Of a DNA stretch of 64,000 nt, positions 18,291 through 26,598 are shown in pieces. This DNA is from DASRDU01 sp046331565 (GTDB taxonomy: Bacteria; Acidobacteriota; Blastocatellia; RBC074). The first letter of the stretch is position 1, and every line of letters begins with the position of its first letter. The DNA is taken from NCBI GenBank assembly GCA_046331565.1, contig JAXLQP010000001.1, positions 2,914,001 through 2,978,000 on the forward strand. The letters run 5' to 3'. The translations under genes were made by a program, and so were the position numbers. The notes under the pieces are model-generated. The model saw nothing but the letters and a program-made list of their open reading frames with translations, was not told the DNA's origin and ran no database searches.

Positions 18291-19283
18291 TTGGCTACTG
18301 TGACGATGAAAGAACTGCTCGAAGCGGGTGTTCACTTCGGGCATCAGGTGCGTCGCTGGAATCCGAAGATGAAGGAATACATCTTCGGTGAACGCAACGG
18401 CATTTACATTGTTGACCTGCAAAAAACTCAGCGCCTGTTCAAGGATGCGATCAAATTCGTGACCGATATGGCCGCTGAAGACACCGGCAAGACCTTCCTG
18501 TTTGTCGGCACCAAGCGTCAGGCGCAGGACGCGATCAGAGAAGAAGCGCTGCGCTGCAATCAGTTTTACGTCAATCAGCGCTGGCTCGGCGGGCTGCTGA
18601 CCAATTTTCAGACGATTCAGAAATCAATCAAACGCTTCAAGGAAATTGAAGCCATGCAGTCGGACGGACGCATTGATCAGTTCTCCAAGAAAGAACGGCT
18701 GATGATCGAACGCGAACGCCAGGCGCTGGAGAAAAACCTCGCGGGCATCAAGGAGATGAAAAAGCTGCCGGACGCGATCTTCGTCATTGATACGAAGAAA
18801 GAAGAAATCGCCGTCAAGGAAGCCAACCGCCTGCGCATTCCGGTCATTGGCATCGTGGATACCAACTGCGACCCGGACGGTGTTGATTTCGTGATTCCGG
18901 GCAATGACGACGCGCTGCGCGCCGTGCGGCTGTTCTCCTCGCGCATTGCCGACGCCATTCTGGAAGGTTCGCAGATGGCGCAGACGAAGGAAGCTGAAGA
19001 AAAGGCGCTCGCGGCTGAACGCGCTGCCGCTGAAGGCCCGCGCGAAGTCACGCCGCAGCGTCCGCGCCGCGAACGTGGCGAAAGAGGCGAACGCGGTGAA
19101 CGGCGTGATCGCGGAGATCGTGGTGGACGCGGCGGACGCGGCGAGCGCGGTGAACGCCGTGAACGTCGCCCGGCTCCGGCTCATGCAGCGGCTCCCGCTC
19201 CGGCTCCGGTGGCTGAAGCGGCTCCGGCAGTTGAAGCTCCGGCTCCGGCTCCTGAAACCGGCGCGGATTCGGGCGCTGCATAA
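18291..19283 (+). CDS. rpsB: 30S ribosomal protein S2 with long RGG/Ala-Pro C-terminal tail
   Basis: Residues 1-230 form a normal S2 core: MATVTMKELLEAGVHFGHQ start, WNPKMKEYIFGERNGIYIVDLQ, FVGTKRQAQDAI, RWLGGLLTNFQT and PVIGIVDTNCDPD. The start is a TTG at 18291, fixed by the TGGAGGATTTAGT ribosome site and by family alignment; an ATG further upstream would add residues foreign to S2. After the core comes an extension of about 80 residues: a run of Arg-Gly-Glu and Arg-Gly-Gly units, then Ala-Pro repeats ending SGAA. Typical bacterial S2 proteins are about 230-260 residues, so this 330-residue form is unusual; the basic RGG segment could bind RNA. Confidence 0.95.
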   Translation: MATVTMKELLEAGVHFGHQVRRWNPKMKEYIFGERNGIYIVDLQKTQRLFKDAIKFVTDMAAEDTGKTFLFVGTKRQAQDAIREEALRCNQFYVNQRWLGGLLTNFQTIQKSIKRFKEIEAMQSDGRIDQFSKKERLMIERERQALEKNLAGIKEMKKLPDAIFVIDTKKEEIAVKEANRLRIPVIGIVDTNCDPDGVDFVIPGNDDALRAVRLFSSRIADAILEGSQMAQTKEAEEKALAAERAAAEGPREVTPQRPRRERGERGERGERRDRGDRGGRGGRGERGERRERRPAPAHAAAPAPAPVAEAAPAVEAPAPAPETGADSGAA

Positions 19284-19332
19284 TTCGCTTCAATTTCTGC
19301 GGCACTGCACTTCACAGCCGCGCATAGTGATC

Positions 19333-19375
19333 ACGGCGCAGCCGCGCAAGCTTCGGGTTCCGGCTGCGCCGTTTT
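19333..19375 (+). terminator. GC hairpin plus T4 between rpsB and tsf
   Basis: The arms 19333-19344 and 19361-19372 give a perfect 12-bp stem (ACGGCGCAGCCG) with a 16-base loop, followed by a short T-run (19372-19375). It could be a partial terminator or attenuator that lowers tsf expression relative to rpsB, or the rpsB transcript end. The T-run is short, so termination is probably incomplete. Confidence 0.5.
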
Positions 19376-19417
19376 GCAAATCAGCAAAGTTTTAAGTCTG
19401 GAGGCAAGATAATTTTT

Positions 19418-20083
19418 ATGGCAATTACCGCTGAAGCAGTCAAAACCCTGCGCGAGAAAACCGGTGCAGGCATGATGGAATGCAAAAAGGCTCTGACCGA
19501 GGCCAATGGCAACGAGGAACAGGCCATCGAAATTCTGCGCAAGGCCGGGCTGGCCAGCGCGAAAAAACGCGAAGGCCGCATCGCCGCTGAAGGCGCGGTC
19601 GGTTCCTACATTCACATGGGCGGCAAGGTCGGCGTGCTGGTCGAAGTCAACTGCGAAACCGATTTCGTGGCGCGGTCAGATGATTTCACGCAGTTCGTCA
19701 AGGATGTGGCGATGCACATCTGTGCCTCTGAACCGCAGTTCGTCAGCAAGGATCAGGTTCCGGCTGACGTGATCGAGAAGGAAAGAGAGATCGCGCTCGA
19801 TCAGGCGAAGGCCGATCCGAAGAACGCGAACAAGCCGCAGAACATTCTCGACAAGATGGTCGAAGGCCGCCTGTCGAAATTCTTCACTGAAACCGTGCTG
19901 CTCGAACAGCCGTTCGTCAGGGATCAGACGATCACGATCAGCGATCTGATTTCGCAACTGACGGCCAAGACCGGCGAGAAAATCAGCGTGCGCCGCTTCA
20001 CCCGCTACAAAATGGGCGAGGGCATCGAGAAGCGCAAGGATGATTTCGCGGCTGAAGTCGCCGCCGCAGTCAAACAGGACTAA
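19418..20083 (+). CDS. tsf: Translation elongation factor Ts
   Basis: The 221-residue protein recycles EF-Tu by GDP/GTP exchange. The N-terminal UBA-like domain (KTLREKTGAGMMECKKALTEANG, residues 8-30) and the TDFVARSDDF motif with the conserved Asp-Phe pair that contacts EF-Tu are present. It is shorter than E. coli EF-Ts (283 residues), a compact form with only part of the second core subdomain, seen in many phyla. It follows rpsB as usual, and its ATG is preceded by GGAGGCAAGATAATTTTT. Confidence 0.96.
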   Translation: MAITAEAVKTLREKTGAGMMECKKALTEANGNEEQAIEILRKAGLASAKKREGRIAAEGAVGSYIHMGGKVGVLVEVNCETDFVARSDDFTQFVKDVAMHICASEPQFVSKDQVPADVIEKEREIALDQAKADPKNANKPQNILDKMVEGRLSKFFTETVLLEQPFVRDQTITISDLISQLTAKTGEKISVRRFTRYKMGEGIEKRKDDFAAEVAAAVKQD

Positions 20084-20092
20084 GCGTGATCA

Positions 20093-20126
20093 CAGGGCTG
20101 AGTTGAAAACATTTCACTCAGCCCTG
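20093..20126 (+). other. Hairpin between tsf and pyrH
   Basis: The 11-base arms CAGGGCTGAGT (20093-20103) and ACTCAGCCCTG (20116-20126) are perfect complements around a 12-base loop. No T-run follows directly. It may stabilise the tsf transcript end or act as a weak terminator. Confidence 0.4.
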
Positions 20127-20154
20127 AAACATTATTGCTCATCACTTTTTCATC

Positions 20155-20919
20155 GTGGCCAAAGCTGAACCTGCTGTCAGAAGCAGAAAAACAAAATCGC
20201 AGAAGCCGGCCTACAAACGCATCCTGCTCAAGATCAGCGGCGAGGCGCTGATGGGCGATGCCGGTTATGGCATTGATCCGAAAGTGGCGCAGCGCATTGC
20301 CCGTGAAGTTAGTGAAGTGGCCGACCTGGGCGTTGAAGTGGCAATGGTGGTTGGCGGCGGCAACATCTTTCGCGGCCTCAAGGCCAGCACCCAGGGCATG
20401 GATCGCGCTTCGGCTGACTATATGGGGATGCTGGCAACGGTGATGAATGCCATCGCGTTGCAGGATGCGCTGGAAAAGGAAGATAAATTCACGCGCGTCG
20501 TTTCGGCCATTGAAATGCGCGAAGTGGCCGAACCCTTCATCCGCCGCCGCGCCGTGCGTCATCTGGAAAAGGGCCGCATCGTCATCTTCGCCGCCGGAAC
20601 CGGCAACCCGTATTTCACGACCGATTCAGCCGCCGCCCTGCGCGCCCTTGAAATCAAGGCCGATGTGCTGATGAAGGCGACGAGCGTCAGCGGCATTTAC
20701 ACGGCTGACCCGCGCAAGGATGCAACCGCCATCAAGATTGACGAACTCGATTACAAGCGGCTGCTGCGTGATGAACTCGCCGTGATGGATGCGTCCGCCG
20801 TGTCGTTGTGCAAGGATAATGGAATGCCGATTCTGGTTTTCGACATGACCGTACCGGGCAATATCAAACGGGTCGTCCTGGGCGAAAGGATCGGCTCACT
20901 GGTTCGCGCCGCAAGCTGA
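20155..20919 (+). CDS. pyrH: Uridylate kinase (UMP kinase)
   Basis: This amino-acid-kinase-fold enzyme phosphorylates UMP to UDP. Visible motifs are YKRILLKISGEALMG, VVGGGNIFRG, MDRASADYMGMLATVMNA, and the C-terminal AGTGNPYFTTDSAAALRA and KATSVSGIYTADP. The start is a GTG at 20155 with no strong ribosome site; the first 20 or so residues are a basic extension (Arg/Lys/Ser-rich) relative to E. coli PyrH. The order rpsB-tsf-pyrH-frr is the standard bacterial cluster. Confidence 0.96.
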   Translation: MAKAEPAVRSRKTKSQKPAYKRILLKISGEALMGDAGYGIDPKVAQRIAREVSEVADLGVEVAMVVGGGNIFRGLKASTQGMDRASADYMGMLATVMNAIALQDALEKEDKFTRVVSAIEMREVAEPFIRRRAVRHLEKGRIVIFAAGTGNPYFTTDSAAALRALEIKADVLMKATSVSGIYTADPRKDATAIKIDELDYKRLLRDELAVMDASAVSLCKDNGMPILVFDMTVPGNIKRVVLGERIGSLVRAAS

Positions 20920-20966
20920 TCCGGCACGTCCGGGTCTCGCGTCAAATTTCAGGGAGGAGGAAACAC

Positions 20967-21524
20967 ATGGTCAGGGATATTACCAAAGACACCAAAACCC
21001 GGATGGAGCATGTGGTCGAAGATTACCGCCGCAAACTGACGACCGTCCGCACCGGCAAGGCTTCAACCAGTCTGCTCGACAACATTCACGTCGAATATTA
21101 CGGCTCGCAGATGCCGCTCAATCAGGTCGCCACGATTCACGCGCCTGAATCCTCAATGCTCACCGTGCAGCCGTTCGACCCGTCATTGATTGTGGAAATT
21201 GAAAAGGCCATCCGCAGTTCCGAACTCGGCCTCAATCCCGGCAACGACGGCAAACTGATTCGCGTGCCGATTCCTCCGCTGACCGAAGAGCGCCGCAAGC
21301 AGATGGTCAAGGTCGTTCACGAAATGGCCGAGGAACACAAGACCGCCGTCCGCAACATTCGCCGCGACGCCAACGACAAGCTGAAAAAGATGCTCAAGGA
21401 CAAGCAGATTTCCGAAGACGAGGAACGCGGCGGCCTTGACGACGTGCAGAAACTCACCGACCAGCACATCGCCCGCATCAGCGAACTGAGCAGGCATAAA
21501 GAAGAAGAAATCCTGAAGGTGTAG
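20967..21524 (+). CDS. frr: Ribosome recycling factor
   Basis: The 185-residue protein splits post-termination ribosomes together with EF-G. It has the RRF landmarks: VEDYRRKLTTVRTGKASTSLLD, VEYYGSQMPLNQVATI, IRSSELGLNPGNDGKLIRVPIPPLTEERRKQ and a long C-terminal helix pair (DEERGGLDDVQKLTDQHI). The ATG has a strong GGGAGGAGG ribosome site. It is the last gene of the block; a strong terminator follows 19 bases after its stop. Confidence 0.97.
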   Translation: MVRDITKDTKTRMEHVVEDYRRKLTTVRTGKASTSLLDNIHVEYYGSQMPLNQVATIHAPESSMLTVQPFDPSLIVEIEKAIRSSELGLNPGNDGKLIRVPIPPLTEERRKQMVKVVHEMAEEHKTAVRNIRRDANDKLKKMLKDKQISEDEERGGLDDVQKLTDQHIARISELSRHKEEEILKV

Positions 21525-21542
21525 CGGCGCGAACAAGCCGAT

Positions 21543-21585
21543 AAAAAAAGAGGCGCGAGTTTCCTGGCTCGCGCCTCTTTTTTTT
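21543..21585. terminator. Rho-independent terminator after frr (bidirectional)
   Basis: An AGAGGCGCGAG/CTCGCGCCTCT stem (21549-21559 and 21568-21578) with an 8-base loop is followed by T7 (21579-21585) and preceded by A-rich sequence (21543-21549). It therefore works for frr on the plus strand and for the converging Uma2 gene on the minus strand. Confidence 0.9.
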
Positions 21586-21615
21586 CGCACCAGTTCAATT
21601 CAATTCCAGCCTGAA

Positions 21616-22353
21616 TCAAATCTGCTCAGGATCAACGCCCAGTTCGCGCAACTTCGCCGCCAGTCGCGCCGCGCGTTCTTCTGCCTGTCCTGTCTGTACT
21701 CTGGCCTGTGCGACCAGTTCATCAGGTGTGGGAATCAGACGGCCTTCGGCGTCGCACCAGCGCAGCCACGTATCCTCACGGCCTTCAAAGGTTCCGTCCC
21801 AGAGTGTCAGGCCCAGGCCGACTTCGGGCAAAATGAAATCGCTGCGGCGGCGATAGCGGCGGCCAAAGCCGCGTTCATAAACTCGCAGCGCGTCTTCGCT
21901 CAACAGCCGCTGCGGGTCATAAACCACGTAATAGCTCACATCCATCTGCGCATAGCGGCGCAGCTTTTCATCCAGTTTCCTGCCGACCTGATTGGAAACA
22001 ACCTCAACGACTATTTCAGGCGCTTTGCCAAATTCCCAGAGAAAGTATGAGCGATGCTCCTTCGCGTACCAGTCACGATGAGGTTCGACATCAAGGCTGA
22101 CGAACACATCCGGCACAACCGGCGGCTGATTTGTCGAACTGAAAATGCCGATGTTGGCATCAGCCAGGAATTTGCGTTTCTCCTCAGGCTCGTCCTCATT
22201 CGGTGGCGGAGTCCAGGCGCTGTAAAGCGTCTCGACCAGCAGGCGCTGCTGTTTGGCTGAGAAAAGATTATCCACAGATTCATCGTCCTCGGTGACAATC
22301 CGGCTGGCGATTTCAGTCAGGTCGGGAAGATTTTCGGCGGCGGTCTGTGACAT
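21616..22353 (-). CDS. Uma2 family PD-(D/E)XK endonuclease-like protein
   Basis: The core contains VVPDVFVSLD, GKAPEIVVEVVSNQVGRKLDEKLRRYAQMDVSYYVVYDP and GREDTWLRW, the usual Uma2 (DUF820) pattern with the nuclease-like D, E and K residues. Uma2 proteins are numerous in Cyanobacteria and other environmental phyla; their substrate is unknown. A C-terminal helix (ELVAQARVQTGQAEERAARLAAKLRELGVDP split over about 35 residues) is a typical coiled tail. The ATG at 22353 is chosen because it has AGGGAGCAGG upstream; the frame runs on to 22476 without support, giving 245 residues. Confidence 0.85.
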   Translation of the reverse strand: MSQTAAENLPDLTEIASRIVTEDDESVDNLFSAKQQRLLVETLYSAWTPPPNEDEPEEKRKFLADANIGIFSSTNQPPVVPDVFVSLDVEPHRDWYAKEHRSYFLWEFGKAPEIVVEVVSNQVGRKLDEKLRRYAQMDVSYYVVYDPQRLLSEDALRVYERGFGRRYRRRSDFILPEVGLGLTLWDGTFEGREDTWLRWCDAEGRLIPTPDELVAQARVQTGQAEERAARLAAKLRELGVDPEQI

Positions 22354-22440
22354 GGTTCCTGCTCCCTGATTTGTCAGGCTGAGACGAAGGCAGTGTACTT
22401 CAGCAACGGCGCGTTCCTCAACCAGCGATACTTGTCTGCA

Positions 22441-22475
22441 AAAAAGAAGGGCGCCGAAACATACGGCGCCCTTCA
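22441..22475 (-). terminator. Terminator after the 22502-23470 lipoprotein gene
   Basis: The arms GAAGGGCGCCG (22447-22457) and CGGCGCCCTTC (22465-22475) form an 11-bp stem with a 7-base loop. On the minus strand the stem is followed by T6 (22441-22446 as A on plus), a classical intrinsic terminator. Confidence 0.88.
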
Positions 22476-22501
22476 TCCCGATGTGACCTGAATGAGGCAG
22501 A

Positions 22502-23470
22502 TTATTTCACAACTGAAATCTCGCGTTCGGTCGCATTGTAGCCGCCGTTATCAACGACGTTGCCGCTCTTGTCCACGAGTTCAACTTTGACTTTGTGTTT
22601 ACCGGCGACCCAGCCTGACAGCCAGACGGGTTCCCACTTGTCAATGTATTGCGGCGTGCTGCCGTCAACCGACCAGCGCACGCGGTATTCGCCGCCATCG
22701 CCCTGCAACTTCGCGTTCATCAGCCAGAAATCAACCATAATCGCATCGGCGGCCTTGTCCTTGTATTCGCCTTTCGGACGGCTGTAAGTCAGCAGCGGTT
22801 TCTTCGGGTCAACGGCTCCGGCCTGGCTTGGCGCGACATCCTTGCCTTCCTTCGGCGCAGCGGGTGAAGCGGCAGGTTTCTTTGCATCGGCTACTTTTTC
22901 GCCCGTCGCGGTGGTGGTTGGTTTGGTCGCATCGCCGCCGCCTTTGACCGTGAATGTCACCATCTGAAATGCGCCGTTGTTCTTATAGCTTTCGTGCCAG
23001 GGCCGCGAAGCAAAGACGCGCAGCGTGTGTTTGCCTTCGGCCAGGTTGCGCAATTCAAACGGCTGGTCGAGGTTGTAGTAAGCTTCGTAAGGTTGATTGT
23101 CGAGAATCACGTGAATGTGATTGCCCGTGCCGTCTTCATCCTTGTGCGGATGATAGCCCTTCAGATCACCGCTCAAGGCCAGTTTCACATTGACGGTTGA
23201 TCCGGTGATGGTTGAATTGTCAGCCGGTGAAACGACCTTCAGCACCGGCGCGGCCTTGTCCTGTTCGCCGCGCTGCGCCATTTTGTCCTTGACCGACTGC
23301 GGGCGATCAACCACTTTCAGTTCCTGTTTTTCGGGCGTCGCGGTTTTGGTCGCGGTTTCGCCCGTTGCCGTTTTAGTCTCTTCCTTCTTCGCTTCGCATC
23401 CGATGAACGCCAGCAATGACAGGGCGAGCATCACCAGGCAAAGCAACTGTCCGCGCTGAGTCAGCTTCAT
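22502..23470 (-). CDS. Lipoprotein with two Ig-like/beta domains, function unknown
   Basis: A lipoprotein signal ends in the lipobox LAFIGC (Cys at about residue 25 from the chosen start). A Lys/Thr/Glu-rich linker follows. Then come two beta-rich regions: about 80-175 (APVLKVVSPADNSTITGSTVNVKLALSG, GNHIHVILDNQPY, EGKHTLRVFASRPWHESYKN) and about 230-322 (EYRVRWSVDGSTPQYIDKWEPVWLSGW), separated by an Ala/Pro/Lys-rich link. The ATG at 23470 is preferred over one five codons earlier because GGAGGG lies just upstream. The HxH-like HPHKDEDGTGNHIH might bind metal, but that is a guess. It is an unassigned periplasmic or outer-membrane lipoprotein, 81 bases downstream of sod. Confidence 0.8.
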   Translation of the reverse strand: MKLTQRGQLLCLVMLALSLLAFIGCEAKKEETKTATGETATKTATPEKQELKVVDRPQSVKDKMAQRGEQDKAAPVLKVVSPADNSTITGSTVNVKLALSGDLKGYHPHKDEDGTGNHIHVILDNQPYEAYYNLDQPFELRNLAEGKHTLRVFASRPWHESYKNNGAFQMVTFTVKGGGDATKPTTTATGEKVADAKKPAASPAAPKEGKDVAPSQAGAVDPKKPLLTYSRPKGEYKDKAADAIMVDFWLMNAKLQGDGGEYRVRWSVDGSTPQYIDKWEPVWLSGWVAGKHKVKVELVDKSGNVVDNGGYNATEREISVVK

Positions 23471-23504
23471 TTTTTCCCTCCGCATCTTTCCTGATCAGTC
23501 ATTG

Positions 23505-23533
23505 AAAAAGGCAGAAGTCCGGCTTCTGCCTTT
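23505..23533 (-). terminator. Terminator after the superoxide dismutase gene
   Basis: AAAGGCAGAAG (23507-23517) and CTTCTGCCTTT (23523-23533) form an 11-bp stem with a 5-base loop. Read on the minus strand, the stem ends in T5 encoded by 23505-23509. It separates sod from the lipoprotein gene. Confidence 0.8.
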
Positions 23534-23550
23534 ACTCTGTCATCTCAATT

Positions 23551-24168
23551 TCAGGCCGTTGCAGCCGCGCCTTTTTTCAGGCGCTCATCGCAGGCGGCCC
23601 AGTCAATATTGGAGAAAAACGCCTCGATGTATTTCGGACGCTCAGCCGGAGCGTAATCGCGAATGAACGCATGCTCCCAGACATCCATAATCAGAATCGG
23701 ATTGAAGCCTGCGACATTGCCCGTTTCGTGCAGGTTGATCCAGTGATTCGACAGATTGCCCGTTGCCGGATCCTGGTAACACGCCGCCCAGCCGACGCCG
23801 CGCATCTTGCCGACGGCAACGAAATTCTTCTTCCAGTTTTCATAGCTGCCAAAGCTCGCTTCAGCCGCCTTGTAAAAGGCCGAAGCATTGTCGGCCTCGC
23901 CGCTGCCGCCGCTTTTGAGATTGCCGAAGTAATATTCGTGCAGCACCATGCCGTTGTATTCAAAACCGAGCCGCCGCGTCAGTTCCGAATAAACCGGCAT
24001 TTCATTCGCGGTAATTTCGCCGCGCGCCAGATCAGCAATCCGTTCATTGAGCAGATTGGTATTGGTGACATAGCCTTCATACAGTTTGAAGTGCATCGCC
24101 AGCGTGCCGTCAGAGATGCCGTTCAGATTGCTCAGATTGAAAGTCTTCGGTGTGTAAACGTGCGCCAT
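23551..24168 (-). CDS. Superoxide dismutase, Fe/Mn family
   Basis: The 205-residue protein keeps all four metal ligands: His in TLAMHFKLYEGYV (about residue 26), His in GMVLHEYYFGNL, and Asp and His in MDVWEHAF. It converts superoxide to peroxide and oxygen. The first helix reads HFKLYEGYV in place of the common HHxxYV motif, so the outer-sphere His is replaced, a variant seen in some environmental Fe-SODs; the metal (Fe or Mn) cannot be set from sequence alone. No signal peptide is visible, so it is probably cytoplasmic. The ATG at 24168 follows GAGGAGGCAACAAAGACA; its own terminator lies after the stop. Confidence 0.92.
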   Translation of the reverse strand: MAHVYTPKTFNLSNLNGISDGTLAMHFKLYEGYVTNTNLLNERIADLARGEITANEMPVYSELTRRLGFEYNGMVLHEYYFGNLKSGGSGEADNASAFYKAAEASFGSYENWKKNFVAVGKMRGVGWAACYQDPATGNLSNHWINLHETGNVAGFNPILIMDVWEHAFIRDYAPAERPKYIEAFFSNIDWAACDERLKKGAAATA

Positions 24169-24435
24169 TGTCTTTGTTGCCTCCTCGAAAAGTGAAACAG
24201 GTAAGGATGCTCCGCTGATGCCCGGACGTAACAGGCCGGTGCAACCAGAAAATCCCTGTCGGCGGCCCGATTGCCGCCCCTGTCTGAATTGCTGTAATGA
24301 ATGAATATTGAAGAACTCTGCTCAGCGCGCGCAGCTTAACATCACCCCGCAAGCGAAGGCAAATTTACGACCCTGAGAGTTCAGTCACGCCTGCTTGCAA
24401 CTTTCCAGGGCAGCCCCTAAACTGCGAAACGTTTT

Positions 24436-24518
<83 letters not shown>

Positions 24519-24690
24519 TTCAGCCTCAATAAAACAAACCTGACTCCGCCTTCACCAGCACAGACTCCGGCACTCTCGCCCTGTCAGCAGCAAAGCGGCT
24601 TTGTTCAATTTCTGAAAATCGCTCCGGGGAGTTTTCCGGCTACCGGAAATTATTTGCATTTTCCTGGTCGCGGGGAACGTATATCCCGGC

Positions 24691-26544
24691 ATGAACATCC
24701 CTCAAATTGACGAAACGATTACTCAGAAGCCGCTCCGGCTGTGGCCCGGCGTGGTCGCTGTGGGGTTGCAGTGGCTGGTCAGGTTTGTCGTCCCCGTTGC
24801 TGCTCCTGACTATATCGCCTTCGCAGTGATGGGCGGCGTTGCTGGCGGGCTGGTTGTCCTCATCTGGTGGCTGTTTTTCAGCCGCGCTCCCTGGCTGGAG
24901 CGTGTCGGCGCTCTTGTCCTGATGGCTGGCGCGCTGCTGGCGACCTTGCGCATCGTTCACCCGTCCATTGCGAACGGGATGATGGGGATGATGCTGCCCA
25001 TCTTTGCCATTCCGGTTCTGAGTCTCGCGCTGGTGGCCTGGGCGATGGCTGCCCGTCACCTGTCGAGCGTCCCCCGGCGCGCCCTGCTGGTCGTCGCCAT
25101 CGTGCTGGCCTGCGGAGTGTTCACACTTGTGCGCACCGGTGGGATTACCGGCGATGCCAGATCGGATCTGCACTGGCGGTGGACTCCGACCCCGGAGGAA
25201 CGACTTCTGGCCCAGGGCGCTGACGAGCCTGCGGCGCTCCCGCCTGCTCCGGCAGCGCCGACCGCAGAGGCGACCGCAACGCCGCTCCCGACACCAGCCC
25301 CAACCGGGCCGGTGTCACCGACGCCAGCACCGACCGCCACAAAGATTCCTGAAAAGCCGACGGTTCCGGCGGCAGCGGAGCCACAAGTTGTCTGGCCCGG
25401 CTTTCGCGGGCCTGAGCGCGACGGCATTATTCGCGGCGTCAGGCTCGAAACCGACTGGGCGAAATCGCCGCCGGTCGCGCTGTGGCGACGACCGATTGGG
25501 CCGGGCTGGTCATCCTTCGCGGTGCGCGGAGATTTTCTTTATACCCAGGAGCAGCGTGGTGACGACGAGATCGTTACCTGCTACAGGGTGATTACCGGCG
25601 AACCGGTGTGGCGACACCGCGACGCCGCCCGGTTCTGGGAATCGAATGGTGGCGCTGGCCCGCGCGCGACGCCGACGCTCAGCCATGGTCGCGTCTACAC
25701 TTTTGGCGCAACCGGCATTCTGAATGCGCTCGACGCCGGTAACGGTGCGGTCGTGTGGTCGCGCAACGCGGCTTCCGACACCGGCGCAAAGACTCCGGGC
25801 TGGGGCTTCGCCAGTTCACCGCTGGTGGTGGGCAACCTCGTGATCGTCGCGGCTTCCGGTCGGCTCGCGGCTTATGACATCGGCACCGGCAAGCCGCGCT
25901 GGTTCGGCCCGGCTCACGGTGGAAGCTACAGTTCGCCGCATCTGATGACAATTGACGGCGTCGCCCAGGTTCTGCTGCTGAGCAGCACCGGTGTGACGAG
26001 CGTTTCGCCGACTGACGGCACACAGCTCTGGGAACATGCGTGGGAGGGCACGCCCATCCTGCAACCCGCCCGCACCGCTGACGGCGACATCCTGATTACC
26101 ACAGGCGATATGGCAGGCGGCGCGGGCACCCGGCGCATCGCCGTCGCGCACGGCTCCGGTGGATGGACGGTCGAGGAGCGATGGACTTCAGTCGGGCTGA
26201 AGCCATACTTCAACGACTTCGTTGTTCACAAGGGCTATGCGTTCGGCTTCGATGGCAGCATTCTCGCCTGCATTGATCTCACGGACGGCAGGCGCAAGTG
26301 GAAAGGCGGGCGCTACGGTCACGGTCAGCTCGTGCTGCTGCCCGATCAGGATCTGCTGCTGGTGCTGTCGGAGGAAGGCGAACTGGCGCTGGTTTCAGCA
26401 AAGCCTGATCAGTTCACGGAGCTTGCGCGGGTTCCGGCGATTGAAGGCAAGACCTGGAATCACCCGGTGCTGGTCGGCGACCTGCTGCTGGCCCGCAACG
26501 GCGAGCAGATGGCGGCGTTCCGGCTGCCCGTCGCGGGCCGCTGA
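24691..26544 (+). CDS. Membrane-anchored PQQ-like beta-propeller protein
   Basis: The N-terminus has about five membrane helices (roughly residues 19-40, 44-66, 71-92, 96-120, 128-148). A Pro/Ala/Thr-rich linker (about 165-230) leads to a propeller of about 380 residues that starts VVWPGFRGPERDG and has repeating blades such as VYTFGATGILNALDAGNGAVVW, LAAYDIGTGKPRWF and ILACIDLTDGRRKW, the PQQ/BamB-type repeat. The WPGFRGPxRDG entry is typical of PQQ-repeat proteins of Planctomycetes and Acidobacteria. The dehydrogenase catalytic residues are not evident, so it is more likely a structural or binding protein than an enzyme. Its composition appears more GC-rich than neighbours, and no strong ribosome site precedes the ATG. 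Confidence 0.85.
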   Translation: MNIPQIDETITQKPLRLWPGVVAVGLQWLVRFVVPVAAPDYIAFAVMGGVAGGLVVLIWWLFFSRAPWLERVGALVLMAGALLATLRIVHPSIANGMMGMMLPIFAIPVLSLALVAWAMAARHLSSVPRRALLVVAIVLACGVFTLVRTGGITGDARSDLHWRWTPTPEERLLAQGADEPAALPPAPAAPTAEATATPLPTPAPTGPVSPTPAPTATKIPEKPTVPAAAEPQVVWPGFRGPERDGIIRGVRLETDWAKSPPVALWRRPIGPGWSSFAVRGDFLYTQEQRGDDEIVTCYRVITGEPVWRHRDAARFWESNGGAGPRATPTLSHGRVYTFGATGILNALDAGNGAVVWSRNAASDTGAKTPGWGFASSPLVVGNLVIVAASGRLAAYDIGTGKPRWFGPAHGGSYSSPHLMTIDGVAQVLLLSSTGVTSVSPTDGTQLWEHAWEGTPILQPARTADGDILITTGDMAGGAGTRRIAVAHGSGGWTVEERWTSVGLKPYFNDFVVHKGYAFGFDGSILACIDLTDGRRKWKGGRYGHGQLVLLPDQDLLLVLSEEGELALVSAKPDQFTELARVPAIEGKTWNHPVLVGDLLLARNGEQMAAFRLPVAGR

Positions 26545-26598
26545 AGTGGCTGAGCTGCGGTATCGTCCGGGCAATTGCCGGATGCCAGGTGCTGGTCA

